Shown: positions 14,396 through 15,878 of the stretch, piece by piece | Numbering within the stretch: position 1 is the stretch's first letter | Layout: the number at the start of each line of letters is the position of its first letter | Assembly: GCA_017941505.1 (NCBI GenBank) | Contig: JAGAWH010000188.1 | Location: forward strand, 1 to 15,878 | Direction of reading: 5' to 3' | Source: Faecalicoccus sp. | Lineage (GTDB): Bacteria; Bacillota_I; Bacilli_A; Erysipelotrichales; Erysipelotrichaceae | DNA length: 15,878 nt | Position numbers and translations under genes: made by a program | Notes under the pieces: generated by a model | The model's database searches: none | What the model was told of the DNA's origin: nothing | The model's input: the letters and a program-made list of their open reading frames with translations, nothing else

Positions 14396-14424
14396 TTGGT
14401 TAACGTTGTAAACCGTTTTATATA
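14396..14424 (+). promoter_or_regulatory. Promoter of the antitoxin-toxin unit with candidate operator
   Basis: TTGGTT (14396-14401) lies 17 bp from TATATA (14419-14424). Inside it, GGTTAAC-GTT-GTAAACC (14398-14414) is a near-perfect 7-3-7 palindrome with one mismatched pair. Its position over the -35 and spacer fits autorepression by the RelB/DinJ-type antitoxin encoded just downstream. The rest of 14331-14437 is AT-rich and holds no gene that I can see. Confidence 0.55.
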
Positions 14425-14451
14425 CAATTGAAATATCAGGAGGGAATAATA

Positions 14452-14724
14452 ATGTCAACAACACCAACTCAAATTCGGATTAATTCTGACATAAAAAAGC
14501 AGGCAACTATTCTATTTGAAAAACTTGGACTTGATATGTCCAGTGCTGTAAATATCTTTCTATATCAATGTGTTTTGCGCGGCAGGCTTCCTTTTCCGGT
14601 TGAAATACCACAGTATAGTGCAGAAACTCTTAATGCCATGGCAGAAGCGAAACGCATATCAAGCGACTCCAACATTAAAGGATATACCTCGATGGAAGCA
14701 CTTCAAGAAGCTTTGGAGGACTAA
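14452..14724 (+). CDS. RelB/DinJ-family antitoxin
   Basis: A 90-residue protein with an N-terminal ribbon-helix-helix DNA-binding region typical of RelB/DinJ: strand TQIRINSD (6-13), helix KKQATILFEKLGL, then MSSAVNIFLYQCVLRGRLPF (29-48). The C-terminal part (about 55-90) would wrap the toxin. I chose ATG 14452 because AGGAGGG (14438-14444) is 7 nt upstream and the protein begins directly at the family motif; an upstream in-frame TTG at 14428 has no RBS. The frame is intact with no damaging change seen. Its usual partner, a YafQ/RelE-type ribosome-dependent RNase, begins 1 nt after its stop codon but is broken, so this antitoxin is now an orphan. It may still act as a DNA-binding regulator of its own promoter. 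Confidence 0.88.
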   Translation: MSTTPTQIRINSDIKKQATILFEKLGLDMSSAVNIFLYQCVLRGRLPFPVEIPQYSAETLNAMAEAKRISSDSNIKGYTSMEALQEALED

Positions 14725-14725
14725 T

Positions 14726-14979
14726 ATGTACCAAGTTAAATTCACCGCAGCTTTTAAGAAAAAATACAAGTCGATGAAGAAAAGAAATCTAGATCTCACA
14801 AGCCTCGATAATGTGATCGACAAACTCCGTCAAGGCATTCCTCTTGAAAAAAAACATAAAGAACATGGTTTGAATGTCACATCAAACCGGATTGGTTACT
14901 CATATATCTCATCGAAAACGATATTCTAACATTAACCCTGGTAGATACAGGAACTCATTAAGATATATTCCAAAAATAA
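14726..14979 (+). pseudogene. YafQ/RelE-family toxin, frameshifted and truncated
   Basis: The gene starts normally (MYQVKFTAAFKKKYKSMKKR; RBS GGAGG 14715-14719) and reads in frame to KKHKEHG near 14868. The frame then runs into unrelated sequence and stops at 14929. From 14872 a different frame carries the rest of the family sequence: ECHIKPDWLLIYLIENDIL, then TLTLVDTGTH. Compared with E. coli YafQ, about 25 nt coding for the LxGxWKGYR segment are missing, which accounts exactly for the frame change. After TGTH the codon expected for Ser is TAA (14959-14961; TCA to TAA), and DIFQK follows to an old stop at 14977-14979. The residues equivalent to YafQ H63, D67 and H87 are therefore out of frame, and the final Phe lies beyond a stop. 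The toxin is almost surely inactive. Confidence 0.85.
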
Positions 14980-15035
14980 GAACTTGTTTATAAACGATTC
15001 AAAAATTTATCACCTATTCCCCATTTTTAAGCAAA

Positions 15036-15509
15036 TTAAACATTCTCTCTTACCATCATAAGAGCAAAGCCTAAAAGATTTTGGCCTTTCCATTTATTTC
15101 TATCAAAACGATTTGGATCATTCATCGATAATCCGATTCCCCAGATTGTATCCCTAACAGCACACTCCGCCAAAATCGCATTACCTGTTTCTTTTAGAAG
15201 TCTTTTTAAGTGATCATTTTGAGAAAACTTTGCGAGCAGTCCTTCATACACAACAATCTGTCGAATGCCATTCCAAATGTTTTCATCATATCCTGATACC
15301 TGACGCCCTAATTGTTTGATTTTAGCAACATCGGTCGTATTGCGTATTTGTGAAGCTGCCTTTTCATCATGGAATCGGATTGCCTTTTGATACATCATAT
15401 ATTGTTCCATCGATGAAAATGAAATACCATCTACCGTAAAATTTGATAAATACCAATTACTTAGAAATCCAAATTCTTCCTCCTGATTATGAAATCCTAT
15501 AAATGTCAT
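15036..15509 (-). CDS. NADAR (YbiA-like, DUF1768) family protein
   Basis: A 157-residue single-domain protein of normal length for the family. Signature regions are FGFLSNWYLSNFTVDGISFSS (13-33) running into MEQYMMYQKA with conserved E35, IWNGIRQIVVYEGLLAKFSQN (78-98), and ILAECAVRDTIWGIGLS (112-128), followed by WKGQNLLGFALMMVR (140-154). NADAR proteins are N-glycosidases; members of the family remove ADP-ribose from guanine bases and can serve as antitoxins to guanosine-targeting DarT enzymes, while YbiA is linked to riboflavin intermediates. No DarT gene is visible in the window. The ATG overlaps the stop of a decayed upstream gene (ATGA), with GGGTGA about 8 nt upstream. No terminator hairpin was recognised between it and the convergent toxin remnant; 14980-15035 holds only a short GTTTATAAAC palindrome. 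Confidence 0.88.
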   Translation of the reverse strand: MTFIGFHNQEEEFGFLSNWYLSNFTVDGISFSSMEQYMMYQKAIRFHDEKAASQIRNTTDVAKIKQLGRQVSGYDENIWNGIRQIVVYEGLLAKFSQNDHLKRLLKETGNAILAECAVRDTIWGIGLSMNDPNRFDRNKWKGQNLLGFALMMVRENV

Positions 15510-15878
15510 TTTATATCACCCACTTTTTGAACAGCCAGTTCAAGATCAAGGTCATGTAAACCGGGATATGTTTTCATTAAATATTCCACCGGAATTTTTT
15601 CAATAATTTCCGAGCTGGGTATATTATAGTACCATTGGTAATAAGCATAAAATTCGCCAATCCATCTTGGCATAAATCCTTCCATTGCCTCGCCCGGTTG
15701 AAGTACATAATTTTCATTTTTTGAGAAGTATTCCCAAAGCTCTTAGGCATCCATTGTATTTACATATGCCTGAGACTGGTCTATGCTCTTTCTGGTTTTG
15801 CTGTGCATATATGCCTGTATAAAGTGTTTTGTATCTTTATCAGGTTAATTTTCGGCAATGTAGTCAAACAATTTTCCC
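15506..15878 (-). pseudogene. Unrecognised gene with two in-frame stops, 5' end beyond the window
   Basis: On the minus strand one frame from the window edge to 15506 reads as normal protein apart from two TAA codons, at 15847-15845 and 15745-15743. Segments are KLFDYIAEN, stop, PDKDTKHFIQAYMHSKTR and onward to NTMDA, stop, then ELWEYFSKNENYVLQPGEAMEG and WIGEFYAYYQWYYNIPSSEI, ending AVQKVGDIK and TGA. The composition is protein-like and the frame is continuous across both stops, which suggests recent point mutations rather than chance. I do not recognise the family; it is rich in Trp and Tyr and probably soluble. Its stop overlaps the NADAR start codon (ATGA), so the two were co-translated. 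Assembly error is an alternative for the stops. Confidence 0.65.

Noticed and set aside
14428..14451. Longer antitoxin starting at TTG 14428
   Set aside because: There is no RBS there, while ATG 14452 has AGGAGGG 7 nt upstream and starts at the family motif.
14570..14929. A 119-codon plus-strand open frame overlapping the antitoxin and toxin
   Set aside because: Its first half is an out-of-frame reading of the antitoxin gene; only the part from ATG 14726 is the toxin remnant.
14986..14995. GTTTATAAAC palindrome as terminator or attachment site
   Set aside because: It is only 10 bp, AT-rich, has no loop or U-tract and no second copy was found.

Overview
The window is AT-rich, densely packed bacterial chromosome with strong AAGGAG-type ribosome binding sites and hairpin-plus-U-tract terminators. 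Its gene set (YolD with a UvrX/YqjW-type Y-family polymerase, a YczE-type membrane protein, a DUF5684 protein, a divergent LigA and a RecQ with a long C-terminal extension) points to Bacillota (Firmicutes), probably Erysipelotrichia or Clostridia. No rRNA or tRNA gene, CRISPR array, insertion sequence or replication origin was seen, and there is no gene-free stretch longer than about 170 bases.

Left part (1-3761). A cupin gene lies on the minus strand. Beside it is a minus-strand operon read polymerase, YolD, YczE-type membrane protein, whose genes overlap by 4 and 8 nt. The polymerase has no Shine-Dalgarno sequence but a -10 element 6 nt before its ATG, so its mRNA is probably leaderless. 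A divergent plus-strand gene encodes a small DUF5684 membrane protein and shares a bidirectional terminator with ligA.

Centre (3763-8881). Five minus-strand genes form one tight operon: Sel1-repeat protein, J-domain-like protein, stand-alone HIRAN protein, McrB-N-like/HNH protein, and a divergent NAD-dependent DNA ligase. The junctions are a 14-nt overlap, a 1-nt overlap and two 8-nt gaps. The first gene again looks leaderless. A DNA-recognition domain, a nuclease fold, a lesion-sensing domain, a co-chaperone-like protein and a ligase in one transcript suggest an undescribed DNA repair or defence module; this is the main candidate for a new system.

Right-centre (8882-14330). A DUF362 gene with a strong RBS and its own terminator is followed by a two-gene unit: a STAS-kinase fusion and a NadR/CoaD-like nucleotidylyltransferase. 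Directly after these lies a 66-bp relict of the 3' end of a second DUF362 gene, about 80% identical to the intact copy and with Trp changed to a stop. A strong terminator and then recQ follow.

Right end (14331-15878). This is a decaying toxin-antitoxin/NADAR zone. An intact RelB/DinJ antitoxin precedes a YafQ/RelE-type toxin broken by a frameshifting deletion of about 25 nt and a Ser-to-stop change. An intact NADAR (YbiA-like) gene is preceded by an unrecognised gene carrying two in-frame TAA codons and running off the window edge. Overall the window is rich in nucleic-acid maintenance functions: Y-family polymerase, HIRAN, HNH, ligase, RecQ and NADAR.
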